Of a DNA stretch of 34,557 nucleotides, positions 26,375 through 34,305 are shown piece by piece. The stretch comes from Hahellaceae bacterium (GTDB taxonomy: Bacteria > Pseudomonadota > Gammaproteobacteria > Pseudomonadales > Oleiphilaceae), in assembly GCA_016744695.1 (NCBI GenBank), contig JADGDV010000035.1, positions 1 through 34,557 on the forward strand, written 5' to 3'. Position 1 is the stretch's first letter; each line of letters begins with the position of its first letter. Made by a program: the position numbers and the translations under genes. The notes beneath the pieces are model-generated. The model made no database searches, was not told where the DNA came from, and saw only the letters and a program-made list of their open reading frames with translations.

Positions 26375-27400
26375 TTAGCGTGCTAAAAATTGAATATACC
26401 AAGGCATCGCTTTCTGAATGCCTTCTAAAATTCTAAAGCTTGGTGCATACCCCAATAATTTAGTCGCTTTACCAATATCAGCCTGTGAATGACGAACATC
26501 CCCTGCTCTAAAGTCTCTATAAGTCGGCTCTGCATCGACTAACACACCATTTTCATTCAGTGCTGTTTTTATAGCGCTAAAAAGAGTGTTTAACGTAGTT
26601 CGATCACCCACTGCTACGTTGTATACTTCATTCTTCGCATCTTCAGATGCTGTTGCGGCCAAGATATTCATTTGCACGGTATTTTCAATAAAACAAAAAT
26701 CACGACTGGTTTCACCATCACCATTAATAAATACTTCTTCTTTCTGTATCGCTGATGCGGTCCATTTTGGGATAACCGCCGCATAAGCACCGTCTGGATC
26801 TTGTCGCTTGCCGAACACATTAAAATAACGCAACCCTATCGTGTTAAAGCCGTAGGTACGTGCAAAAACATCAGCATATAATTCATTCACATATTTAGTT
26901 ACCGCATAAGGCGATAAAGGATTGCCAATATTCTCTTCAACTTTTGGTAATGCAGGATGGTCGCCATAGGTTGAGCTTGAAGCCGCATAAGTAAAGCTAG
27001 ACACGTTTTCATCCCGGGCCGCCACGAGCATATTTAAATAACCGCTAATATTCGTGGCATTAGTGGTTGCAGGGTCATTGATAGATCGTGGTACAGACCC
27101 TAAAGCCGCTTGATGTAAAACATAATCAACACCACTCACTGCTTTTTGACAGTCTTCCGGGTTCCTTATGTCACCTTCTATGAAAGAGAAGTCATTCCAT
27201 TGTGCGTCTGATACTTCACCTTTTACTTCATCTAAATTGTGTTGATGACCGGTGGCAAAGTTATCTAAACCGACTACTTTTTGATTCATTAGCAGCAATG
27301 TTTCTAACAGGTTGGAACCTATAAAACCTGCAACACCCGTTATTAGCCATGTTTTTGGACTAGCGGTCAGGTCTTGTTTAATCTGTTCGTATTTTGTCAC
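26375..27400 (-). CDS. wbpP: UDP-N-acetylglucosamine C4-epimerase, WbpP/TviC-like
   Basis: 341 residues with strong likeness to P. aeruginosa WbpP as I recall it. The NAD-binding loop is [10 protein letters not shown] (21-30). AASSSTYG (139-146) and Y165xxxK169 in [12 protein letters not shown] give the Ser-Tyr-Lys catalytic set of extended short-chain dehydrogenases. The product would interconvert UDP-GlcNAc and UDP-GalNAc for surface polysaccharide. No sugar-transfer or O-antigen genes are near, so it stands alone. It lies 101 bases after the beta-CASP nuclease gene on the same strand. Its 3' untranslated region carries an Rsm-like tail. Confidence 0.87.
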   Translation of the reverse strand: MTKYEQIKQDLTASPKTWLITGVAGFIGSNLLETLLLMNQKVVGLDNFATGHQHNLDEVKGEVSDAQWNDFSFIEGDIRNPEDCQKAVSGVDYVLHQAALGSVPRSINDPATTNATNISGYLNMLVAARDENVSSFTYAASSSTYGDHPALPKVEENIGNPLSPYAVTKYVNELYADVFARTYGFNTIGLRYFNVFGKRQDPDGAYAAVIPKWTASAIQKEEVFINGDGETSRDFCFIENTVQMNILAATASEDAKNEVYNVAVGDRTTLNTLFSAIKTALNENGVLVDAEPTYRDFRAGDVRHSQADIGKATKLLGYAPSFRILEGIQKAMPWYIQFLAR

Positions 27401-27501
27401 GTGGTTTTGGCCTTCTAATAAGTATTTTTACACAATGTTTAATGATGTATTACGTGTATTGTAATGATTTTAACACTGACTTGCAGGAGATATTGACGCT
27501 A

Positions 27502-28884
27502 TCACGGAATTATTACCTCTGCATGTTCACCAAGCAAGGCTTTGTATTGTCGCATCAGTGCTTGTTTTGCATCGTCATCCCCATGCACGATACGAATTTC
27601 CTGCGGCTTATTTCTCATTCTTTTTACAAAATTAATCAAATCGCTCTGATCAGCATGAGCCGAATACCCTGAAATGGTGTGGACTTGTGCTTTTATCGGG
27701 TATTTTTTACCATCAATCGTAGTATACCCACCACCTTCACCATACTTTTGAATTTCATGGCCTGGAGTGCCTTTTGCTTGATAACCTACAAATAAAATAT
27801 CGGTACGCTTATCGCCTAATAAGGCTTTTAGGTAATTTAGAATTCTCCCCCCTGCACACATACCACTAGCCGCGATGACAATAGTGGGCCTTGCAGTCCT
27901 CTTAAGATAAGCGACGGTGTTTACATGAGTTTGATGGTCATCAATGGTTGTTAGCTGATCGAAGGAGAGCGGGTGCCGTCCTGAGCTTACTCGTTTCTGT
28001 GCTTCTTTATCCCAGTAAGGCTCTAACTCTCGATATACTTTTGTGAATTTGGCCGCTAAAGGGGAATCTATCACGACTTCTATGTCCCCCCAGGGCAATG
28101 CATTATTATGATGTTTCCTATTTTCAAAAATGATACTTTCCAATTCGTACAGCAATTCTTGAGTTCTCCCTATGCTGAACGCAGGAATTAAAATAACCCC
28201 CTTATCTTTTACGGCCTTTTCAATAATGGCTTGTAGATTTTTTCTGCGAGCCTTGCGGCTCTCATGCTTTTTATCGCCATACGTACTCTCTATAACCAGC
28301 ACATCACAACTATAGGGCGCTTTAGGAGCAGAGAGTAATAGGGAGTATGGAGCGCCTAAGTCACCCGAGAATATTACCTTTTTGCTACCCTTCTCTGATT
28401 TAACCTTACACTCAACATAAGCCGAACCTAAGATATGACCTGCAGGTTTAAGTTTAACATCCAGCTCAGATGAGATTGACTGCCACGTACTGTATGGCAA
28501 AGGTATAATTTTATTTTTTAATATCTTCAAAAAACGCGCTACAAGCTGACGATTTCTTGTAAAACCAACTTTAATCGCGTCTTCTAATACCAAGAGGAGT
28601 AACGCTGCACTAGGCTCAGAGCAATAGATTGGGCCGTCGAAGCCTGCGGCAAGAAGATAAGGAATTCGCCCTACGTGATCAATATGAACATGAGTGACTA
28701 TCAATGCTTTTATATGGCTGATAGGAAAATCAATGTCTAACTGATTTTCACCTGCACCGGTTTTTGATACTTCAGCACCCTGGAATAAACCACAATCGAT
28801 GAGTATACCGAAGTGGTCGTTTATTTTGAGTTCGTGACATGAACCAGTTACGCCGTCCACCGCTCCGTGGTGATGTATTTTCAT
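27502..28884 (-). CDS. Metallo-beta-lactamase/beta-CASP-fold RNA-processing nuclease (CPSF73-like)
   Basis: 460 residues. The metal site THVHIDHVGR has His65, His67, Asp69 and His70. KVIFSGDLG and VIESTYGDK follow, then the beta-CASP part with LIPAFSIGRTQELLYEL, IVIAASGMCAGGRIL and the late motif ISGYSAHADQSDL. This is the family of bacterial CPSF73/Ysh1-like and RNase J-like nucleases, which cut or trim RNA with two zinc ions. It lacks the C-terminal domain of RNase J. GGGAG nine bases before the ATG is the ribosome site. It is divergent from the RNA gene at 29.0 kb, whose upstream box lies 63 bases from this start. Confidence 0.88.
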   Translation of the reverse strand: MKIHHHGAVDGVTGSCHELKINDHFGILIDCGLFQGAEVSKTGAGENQLDIDFPISHIKALIVTHVHIDHVGRIPYLLAAGFDGPIYCSEPSAALLLLVLEDAIKVGFTRNRQLVARFLKILKNKIIPLPYSTWQSISSELDVKLKPAGHILGSAYVECKVKSEKGSKKVIFSGDLGAPYSLLLSAPKAPYSCDVLVIESTYGDKKHESRKARRKNLQAIIEKAVKDKGVILIPAFSIGRTQELLYELESIIFENRKHHNNALPWGDIEVVIDSPLAAKFTKVYRELEPYWDKEAQKRVSSGRHPLSFDQLTTIDDHQTHVNTVAYLKRTARPTIVIAASGMCAGGRILNYLKALLGDKRTDILFVGYQAKGTPGHEIQKYGEGGGYTTIDGKKYPIKAQVHTISGYSAHADQSDLINFVKRMRNKPQEIRIVHGDDDAKQALMRQYKALLGEHAEVIIP

Positions 28885-28946
28885 TGTAGCCGCTCCCTAT
28901 CAATTAATCTTAATCTGAAATTATACCTATATCACACTCATTTTTA

Positions 28947-28964
28947 TGTAAGAGATATCGCACA
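28947..28964 (+). promoter_or_regulatory. GacA-type upstream activating box of the first Rsm-like RNA gene
   Basis: TGTAAGAGATATCGCACA matches the GacA box TGTAAG-N6-CTTACA in the left half and in four of six bases in the right half (CGCACA). It is 45 bases ahead of TATAAT at 28992-28997. The box at 32550 has 15 of 18 bases in common and the same spacing to its -10, with CCTACA between in both. Confidence 0.75.
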
Positions 28965-28991
28965 AAACAGATAGGCAATATCCTACATCTT

Positions 28992-28997
28992 TATAAT
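28992..28997 (+). promoter_or_regulatory. -10 element of the first Rsm-like RNA gene
   Basis: TATAAT, 45 bases from the start of the GacA-type box and preceded by CCTACA at 28982-28987. A second TATAAT at 29008-29013 is possible but does not keep the spacing found at the other RNA gene. The transcript would start near 29004. Confidence 0.6.
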
Positions 28998-29003
28998 TGT
29001 TAA

Positions 29004-29145
29004 TCTATATAATACGGCTCTGCATGGATGCAATAATGTCCCTAAGGATAGGAACAAGGAAGTTGAACACTGAATGGATTCGGTGACGCATTAAGCCATG
29101 GAGGGTACACAAGGATTGTGGGCTCCGACTTAATGCTGCTCTTCT
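29004..29145 (+). ncRNA. RsmY/RsmZ/CsrB-like small RNA 1
   Basis: About 142 bases with seven GGA motifs (29026, 29046, 29051, 29058, 29076, 29100, 29113). Several lie in hairpin loops: TGCA-tgga-TGCA (29021-29032), CCT-aaggat-AGG (29042-29053), CACTGAA-TGGA-TTCGGTG (29068-29085, seven pairs with one G-U), and CACAA-gga-TTGTG (29108-29120). The last hairpin is enclosed by GCATTAAG/CTTAATGC (29088-29095 and 29129-29136), and a pyrimidine-rich tail (tgctcttctctct) follows as terminator. RNAs of this design titrate CsrA/RsmA, which binds GGA in loops. There is no open frame with a ribosome site on this strand. Ends are estimated from promoter and terminator. Confidence 0.8.
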
Positions 29146-29257
29146 CTCTAGCTTTTATTTCAAATAAGTAGACCTTATTCATCCATTTTACTAGCACGTT
29201 TATGAGGTCACGCCTCTTATTCTGCTTATCTTTCAATCGCTTTAAAATGGAATTCAA

Positions 29258-29590
29258 ATGCGTATTCGTAAATTACTTTCTTTATTTGCACTACTCGCTA
29301 CATTCACACTATCAACTTTCTCTATTAATAACGCCTTCGCAGCGGCTAACACTAATGCAGACACAGGAGCTCACGCAATTTCTGTAGAAACAGGAAAGAT
29401 CAACATCAATACAGCCAGCGCCCAAATTCTTGCCAGCTCCATTAAAGGCATCGGCCTTAAGAAGGCACAATCTATTGTTGATTATCGTGAGGCTTATGGT
29501 GCGTTCCCTAATATCCAGGATCTATCAAGTGTTTCTGGTATAGGGGAAAAAACGGTAGCTAAAAATGCACACTTGCTTACGGTTAAGTAA
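29258..29590 (+). CDS. ComEA-like helix-hairpin-helix DNA-binding protein
   Basis: 110 residues. A signal peptide (about 1-28, ending NAFA before AANT) sends it to the periplasm. Residues 48-110 form the ComEA helix-hairpin-helix pair: INTASAQILASSIKGIGLKK, AQSIVDYREAYGAFPNIQDL, and a second hairpin VSGIGEKTVAK. This short, soluble form binds double-stranded DNA and helps pull it into the periplasm in naturally competent Gammaproteobacteria; type IV pili, regulated by FimX here, are the usual partner. GGAA precedes the ATG. A 12-base imperfect inverted repeat (29615-29626, 29642-29653) follows the stop. Confidence 0.88.
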   Translation: MRIRKLLSLFALLATFTLSTFSINNAFAAANTNADTGAHAISVETGKININTASAQILASSIKGIGLKKAQSIVDYREAYGAFPNIQDLSSVSGIGEKTVAKNAHLLTVK

Positions 29591-29792
29591 TAACTAGTTA
29601 GCAAAAGTTTAGTTATTTGGTGGCTCATTTATAACGTCTGTGAGTCGCCAAATGATTACATATCAAGCCTATTACTCAAGCGCCCTTCTCTTCAAATTTA
29701 CAACCTTTCCACAATGCCTACAGTTGACCTGACACAAGACAATAGATACTTATTGGAATAGTATTAATAAGTAAGAGACTAAAGGCTTTGAA

Positions 29793-31322
29793 ATGACAAA
29801 ATTTAATGAGCAATATGCTATTAACTTTCTACACCTTCACCGAATGGGAATCGACACTCATCAAGAACCTGTTATTTACATGCGTCAAGATAGCTACGTA
29901 TGTAGAGCTGAAGGCTTTGGGGCACAATCTAGGGTCTGCGTGAGTACAGCCAACCATAGCATTATTGCTACGGTGAATATGGTCACTAGTGACATTTTAT
30001 CTCACAAAGAAGTAGGGCTATCTGAGTCTGCATGGCAACTTTTGAATGCATCAGAAGGTGAAAAGGCACATTTTAAACATGCTAAGCCTGCTGATTCAAT
30101 GAGCAGTGTTCGCGGTAAAATTTATGGCACTCCCTTTACAGACCAAAGTGCTTCAGAAATCATTACAGATATTACCAAAGGCGCCTATTCAGACATTCAG
30201 CTCTCATCTTTCGTTACCGCTTGCGCAGATAGCAAGCTCACCACTAAAGAAGTCATATCGCTAACCAGAGCTATGGTCTCTTGCGGCAGAACATTAGACT
30301 GGGGCTCACTACAGGTTATGGATAAACACTGCGTGGGCGGCCTTCCAGGAAATCGAACTACGCCGATTGTGGTGGCTATAGTCGCCGCGTCAGGCCTTAT
30401 TATGCCCAAAACATCTTCCCGCGCAATCACCTCCCCAGCCGGAACCGCTGATACAATGGAGACCTTAACCCCTGTAACCTTAAGCCTTAACCAGATTAGA
30501 TCTGTAGTTGAAAAAGAAGGCGGATGTATTGCTTGGGGAGGCGCAGTCAGTTTAAGTCCAGCAGATGACATCCTTATACGCGTTGAAAAGGCGCTGGACT
30601 TAGACAGCGAGGGTCAATTAGTGGCGTCTGTTCTTTCCAAAAAGATTGCAGCAGGCTCCACTGATGTTCTCATTGATATTCCCGTTGGTGTAACTGCCAA
30701 AGTAAGAAGTCTAAATTACGGCCGAAAACTCGCTAAACAATTAACAGAAACTGGCAATGCCTTAGGGATTAACGTTAAAACACTCTTTTCTGATGGCTTA
30801 CAGCCAGTAGGCAATGGCATTGGCCCTGCGCTAGAAGCCAGAGATATTTTACAGGTACTAAAAAACCACCATCGTGGCCCCGCCGACTTAAGAGAGCGCT
30901 CTATAACCATAGCCGGTGAGATTTTAGAGATGGGAAAAGCCGCTCCCCCAGGAGAAGGAAAACGACTAGCTGAACATAAGCTAAAAAGCGGTGAAGCCTG
31001 GAATAAATTTCAAGCTATATGTGAGGCGCAAGGCGGTTTAAAAGAACCACCCTCAGCAAATCACCACCACTGTGTAAGTGCAAGTAAAGCAGGGATTGTT
31101 TCTTATATAAACAACCGCGTTATTGCCAAACTAGCCAAGCTAGCAGGTGCGCCAGCCGCGCCAGCCGCAGGACTCGATTTTCATGTTAAGCTAGGCGATA
31201 AAGTAGAGCGAGAAACCCACATATTTACTATCCACTCTGAAGCCCCAGGTGAACTTCAGTATGCCATTGATTTTCTAAATGAACATCCTGGTGCGGTACA
31301 AATTGAGGAAGAATGCATTTGA
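29793..31322 (+). CDS. Thymidine/AMP phosphorylase-family enzyme (archaeal-type)
   Basis: 509 residues, longer than E. coli DeoA, with the extra N-terminal domain of the archaeal-type group that includes AMP phosphorylase. The anion/substrate segment DKHCVGGLPGNRTTPIVVAI (about 177-196) and the following SPAGTADTMETLTPV are the family signature. The C-terminal barrel-sandwich part is present (DFHVKLGDKVERETHIFTIH). It would split a nucleoside or nucleoside 5'-phosphate with phosphate, giving ribose 1-phosphate or ribose 1,5-bisphosphate; which one cannot be decided from the sequence. The last ten bases overlap the next gene, so the pair is translationally coupled. Confidence 0.85.
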   Translation: MTKFNEQYAINFLHLHRMGIDTHQEPVIYMRQDSYVCRAEGFGAQSRVCVSTANHSIIATVNMVTSDILSHKEVGLSESAWQLLNASEGEKAHFKHAKPADSMSSVRGKIYGTPFTDQSASEIITDITKGAYSDIQLSSFVTACADSKLTTKEVISLTRAMVSCGRTLDWGSLQVMDKHCVGGLPGNRTTPIVVAIVAASGLIMPKTSSRAITSPAGTADTMETLTPVTLSLNQIRSVVEKEGGCIAWGGAVSLSPADDILIRVEKALDLDSEGQLVASVLSKKIAAGSTDVLIDIPVGVTAKVRSLNYGRKLAKQLTETGNALGINVKTLFSDGLQPVGNGIGPALEARDILQVLKNHHRGPADLRERSITIAGEILEMGKAAPPGEGKRLAEHKLKSGEAWNKFQAICEAQGGLKEPPSANHHHCVSASKAGIVSYINNRVIAKLAKLAGAPAAPAAGLDFHVKLGDKVERETHIFTIHSEAPGELQYAIDFLNEHPGAVQIEEECI

Positions 31323-32203
31323 AACCGATACTTTTTGATTTTTTTTACAGTAAAGACACATTATTTACAGAGCTACTTAATAGCGGCCAATTTGAAAAGG
31401 GCGAAGCAGATATCCGTCGCTTTCCTGACGGAGAAAGTTATGTAAGAGTGCTCAGCCAATGTAATCAACGCAAGGTTGTCATTCTAGCAAATTTACATCA
31501 CCCCGATGATAAATTACTACCACTCCTATTTCTCTGCCAAGCATTAAAAGAGCAACATGTAGAGCACATTACTCTCATAAGTCCTTATTTGCCCTACATG
31601 AGGCAAGATAAACGCTTTCATGAAGGAGAGTGCGTTACATCCGCTCAATTTGCCTCAATTTTAAGCCCTTCAATCGATAAAATTATCACGATAGACCCTC
31701 ACCTTCACCGCTACTCGTCGCTTTCAGAAATATACAGTGTAGATAACGTGGTGCTTAAAGCAGATAAGACCATAGCAGAATGGATAAAGAAGAATATTAG
31801 CAACCCTCTCATCATCGGACCAGACAGCGAAAGCGAGCAATGGGCCGCCGCGACGGCAGAACTTATTAACTGTCCTTATCTGGTTTTGTCCAAAGAACGC
31901 AGAGGCGATAGAGAGGTAAAAATATCAGCACCTCAAGCACGAGGTTTATCCGATCATACTCCTGTTTTAGTGGATGATATTATATCAACAGGCAGAACAA
32001 TGATAGAAACGGCCAAAGTACTTAACACCGAAGGCTTTGGCGCACCTGTTTGCATTGGTGTGCATGCTGTTTTTTCAGAACGCGATTACCATGCCTTAAG
32101 AAATAGCGCTATTGAAAAGGTCATCACTTGTAATACGATACCTCATCACAGTAATGGTATAGATATAGCTAATCTGCTATTAAGCTCTGTAGAGGCCACA
32201 TAG
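31313..32203 (+). CDS. Ribose-phosphate pyrophosphokinase (PRPP synthetase)-like protein
   Basis: 296 residues. RRFPDGESYVRV, then PYLPYMRQDKRFHEGE and ITIDPHLHRY correspond to the substrate and ATP segments of Prs, and VLVDDIISTGRTM (218-230) is the PRPP-binding loop. The sequence is shorter than housekeeping Prs (about 315) and departs from it in the flexible loop (FHEGECVTSAQF where Prs has REPI), so it is a divergent paralogue. The start ATG lies inside the phosphorylase frame (ten-base overlap). The pairing suggests a salvage route for ribose phosphates. A perfect palindrome ends the unit. Confidence 0.85.
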   Translation: MHLKPILFDFFYSKDTLFTELLNSGQFEKGEADIRRFPDGESYVRVLSQCNQRKVVILANLHHPDDKLLPLLFLCQALKEQHVEHITLISPYLPYMRQDKRFHEGECVTSAQFASILSPSIDKIITIDPHLHRYSSLSEIYSVDNVVLKADKTIAEWIKKNISNPLIIGPDSESEQWAAATAELINCPYLVLSKERRGDREVKISAPQARGLSDHTPVLVDDIISTGRTMIETAKVLNTEGFGAPVCIGVHAVFSERDYHALRNSAIEKVITCNTIPHHSNGIDIANLLLSSVEAT

Positions 32204-32224
32204 ATATTGAAGTATAAAGAACCT

Positions 32225-32250
32225 AAGCAGGTTATTATAATAACCTGCTT
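32225..32250. terminator. Perfect 26-base palindrome between convergent genes
   Basis: AAGCAGGTTATTA is followed directly by its exact complement (32225-32250). It lies 22 bases after the Prs-like stop and 12 bases after the stop of the small minus-strand gene. Probably a bidirectional terminator, although U-runs are weak. Confidence 0.55.
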
Positions 32251-32261
32251 AATGAGCCTTG

Positions 32262-32432
32262 TTAGGCAACTTTTTGTTGAAATTCGTCTCGAAACACTTC
32301 AATCGGATCATCATATAAAGTATGTGGATCGTAATCATGAGCCACAGACCAGATTAAGTAATCGATAAATGCCTGTTCAGCCTCTTGATTCGTTTGTACT
32401 CGTTTTTTTTCAGCAACAAGTTGTAAGTTCAT
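32262..32432 (-). CDS. Small hypothetical protein
   Basis: 56 residues from ATG 32432. The strong ribosome site GGGAGG five bases ahead of this ATG decides the start; the frame is open 17 codons further but without a site. The product begins MNLQLVAEKKRVQTNQEAEQ and continues with FIDYLIWSVAHDYDP, and is acidic at the C-terminus (DDPIEVFRDEFQQ). It has no membrane segment and I do not recognise a family. It is a single gene between the palindrome and the control region of the second RNA gene, which is read the other way. Confidence 0.6.
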   Translation of the reverse strand: MNLQLVAEKKRVQTNQEAEQAFIDYLIWSVAHDYDPHTLYDDPIEVFRDEFQQKVA

Positions 32433-32549
32433 AGTGCCTCCCATAAGTTGTTTGTTAATGTCATTATGGATTAATTTTGTCAAAAATCCGTAAGTAAATA
32501 TGCTTACAGATCACTAGAGCAAGGGTTGTGCCAGATTGTTCACCTCTTA

Positions 32550-32567
32550 TGTAAGAGATCTCTCACA
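32550..32567 (+). promoter_or_regulatory. GacA-type upstream activating box of the second Rsm-like RNA gene
   Basis: TGTAAGAGATCTCTCACA is a near-perfect palindrome and fits TGTAAG-N6-CTTACA at all but one base of the right half. It is 46 bases ahead of TATACT at 32596. Confidence 0.82.
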
Positions 32568-32595
32568 CGCTTTTCAGCGATACCCTACAGACCTT

Positions 32596-32601
32596 TATAC
32601 T
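32596..32601 (+). promoter_or_regulatory. -10 element of the second Rsm-like RNA gene
   Basis: TATACT, with CCTACA at 32584-32589 before it, the same arrangement as at 28982-28997. Transcript start expected near 32608. Confidence 0.65.
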
Positions 32602-32607
32602 GCACTT

Positions 32608-32785
32608 CCGTACTATTCACTTCGTCAGGGAGACAACAGCAACGACCTATGAACTTTGTTCATGGTCTGCGCAAATAACGCTGGATGCGGACAAGGAAGT
32701 AAACAAGGATGGCAGGTTACCTAAGGAATGGTAAGGGAAGCATCTATCTGACAAGGCGCTGCAAGGATTGCAGCGCCTTTTTTGT
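32608..32785 (+). ncRNA. RsmY/RsmZ/CsrB-like small RNA 2
   Basis: About 178 bases with eight GGA motifs (32629, 32683, 32689, 32695, 32708, 32726, 32737, 32766). Structures seen: GACC-t-ATGAAC/GTTCATGGTC hairpin (32644-32667); CGC-tggat-GCG (32679-32689); TTACC-taaggaat-GGTAA (32718-32735), with GGA in the loop. The terminator is GGCGCTGCAA-gga-TTGCAGCGCC plus six T (32756-32784), again with GGA in the loop. The design and the GacA-type box upstream fit a decoy RNA for CsrA/RsmA. Its middle shares CAAGGAAGT with RNA 1, and its 3' part is partly copied at 26.3 kb. No coding frame is supported on this strand. Confidence 0.85.
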
Positions 32786-32863
32786 GTTTATTATTCACAA
32801 GGTTATATAGTCGTATACCTTACACTTTATAAAAATCGTACAACCCATACCGATTGAGGTCAG

Positions 32864-33814
32864 TTATTCAAAAAACAGTTCCAGAGTATCTGCATCAAAT
32901 ATTTTTTCTCCCCAGTTTTCTAGTTGCTCAATAGTGGCATTATTAAGCTTTTCATTTGCCCATACTGGAAGTTTACCAAAACGTTTAGTAAGTAATTTAG
33001 TTAATAGAGTAGCTTCACCTTCGGCCTTACCTTCGGCTTTACCTTTAACTTCGCCCTGAGCAATCCATTTTCTTGACCAGTCTCTTGCTAGCATGGCTTC
33101 AATCTCCGTTAGATTTCGTAATTCATCTACTTTTATATCAGGCATTCGATGCCTGATGAGGCTCAGCAACCATTCTTTAATCGCTACCCTAAGGTTATCT
33201 TGTGCTGGTCGCGCTAACCATATATTTAGATTAGCGGCCACTTTCGCAAACTGTACCTGATCATCTGCAAGTTCTGCCCTGATTATTGCTGCGGTCAGGT
33301 TTTCTACTTTTTCCAGCTCAGCGGCTGAATAGCGCCCTTCATCAATTAACCAATACTGTTGTTGAGGTTGAAAGGCTTGAAGTGATGCCGGCATGGGTTG
33401 TAGCAACTCAGTAATAGACTGCGCTGCATTCCAAGGTCTGTTTCCATTATATAACACAATGGGCATAACTGGGGGAAGTTTTCCATTTTCGGGTAACTGT
33501 TCGCTTTTGATTAAGTCTTGATATAACAAACCGACATACGTTTGCATGCGTACGGCCATGTATTTATTAACCGTTGACTGAAACTCCAGCAATAAATAAA
33601 CGTAAAGCCACTGCCCCTGAAGCTTAACCCGCCATACAATATCATCAGAACGGGAGCGAATGTCGTCTGTAATATAGCTACTGTTTACTTTCTCTAGTGT
33701 TGAAAAATCCAGTTGTTTTATCCAGTCTTGATTAACAAAGCCTGTTAATAGGCTTTTAACCATTTCGGGGAAAGAATAAAGCAGTTTATAACCATGGTCA
33801 TGATAATGCGGCAT
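32864..33814 (-). CDS. Rpn-family recombination-promoting nuclease / putative transposase (PD-(D/E)XK)
   Basis: 316 residues from ATG 33814. The N-terminus MPHYHDHGYKLLYSFPEMVK is the usual start of this family, so the frame extending to 33934 is not used. The nuclease core follows: DDIRSRSDDIVWRVKLQ holds the Asp and WLYVYLLLEFQS the E-x-Q of the PD-(D/E)XK site. The C-terminus ends with a charged repeat (KGKAEGKAEGEAT) and the LLTKLLTKRFGKLP segment. E. coli Rpn proteins cut DNA and promote recA-independent recombination. Often found in variable chromosome parts. No ribosome site is obvious. Confidence 0.82.
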   Translation of the reverse strand: MPHYHDHGYKLLYSFPEMVKSLLTGFVNQDWIKQLDFSTLEKVNSSYITDDIRSRSDDIVWRVKLQGQWLYVYLLLEFQSTVNKYMAVRMQTYVGLLYQDLIKSEQLPENGKLPPVMPIVLYNGNRPWNAAQSITELLQPMPASLQAFQPQQQYWLIDEGRYSAAELEKVENLTAAIIRAELADDQVQFAKVAANLNIWLARPAQDNLRVAIKEWLLSLIRHRMPDIKVDELRNLTEIEAMLARDWSRKWIAQGEVKGKAEGKAEGEATLLTKLLTKRFGKLPVWANEKLNNATIEQLENWGEKIFDADTLELFFE

Positions 33815-34305
33815 ATTTTTTAACGTAAAGCTCTGAATAAGTGGTTTACATTTTATTGTACTGACATGCTTTAAATAATCAATAAAAAACTGTTCATACA
33901 AACAGCATATAAAAATTATAGCCTTGAAAAACACCGGTAGAGAATATGCTCTTTAGCGGCTTTTTAAAGAATTAAATCACAGATATACTCCCCCCCCCCT
34001 CATCGCCAACATTAACACTGACAAAATCACTTAATATGCCGCCAATACGGACATTAAAACTCATCATTTCTTGCATAAAAGCATAAAAGTAAGCCTCGTA
34101 AACAGTGACGAAATGGGTTATTTATCGTTCAATATTTAATTGGTTAAAAATATCCCCTCCGTCCCTATACTTTTTTTATAAAAACCCAAGACTGCACATT
34201 AATTCATACTGGTATTTTATACAGCTTTTATTTTTTATGGGTGCCTTTAAATTTGATGACAATGATTCTCAGGTGTCACCGACCCTTTTTGATTTACTCG
34301 ATCTG
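33815..34305. other. Gene-free stretch with a ten-base C tract
   Basis: Between the Rpn-family start and the stop of the next minus-strand gene there is no convincing gene. The stretch is AT-rich except for ten consecutive C at 33990-33999, 176 bases ahead of the Rpn-family start. Its 5' part extends the Rpn frame without a start site or family likeness. Otherwise nothing was seen. Confidence 0.5.

Noticed and set aside
29042-29257. Minus-strand frame of 71 codons over small RNA 1
   Set aside because: No ribosome site and no likeness; the same bases have clear promoter, GGA loops and terminator on the plus strand.
33815-33934. N-terminal extension of the Rpn-family gene to 33934
   Set aside because: Forty residues without family likeness precede the conserved MPHYHDHGYK start; kept out of the gene call.
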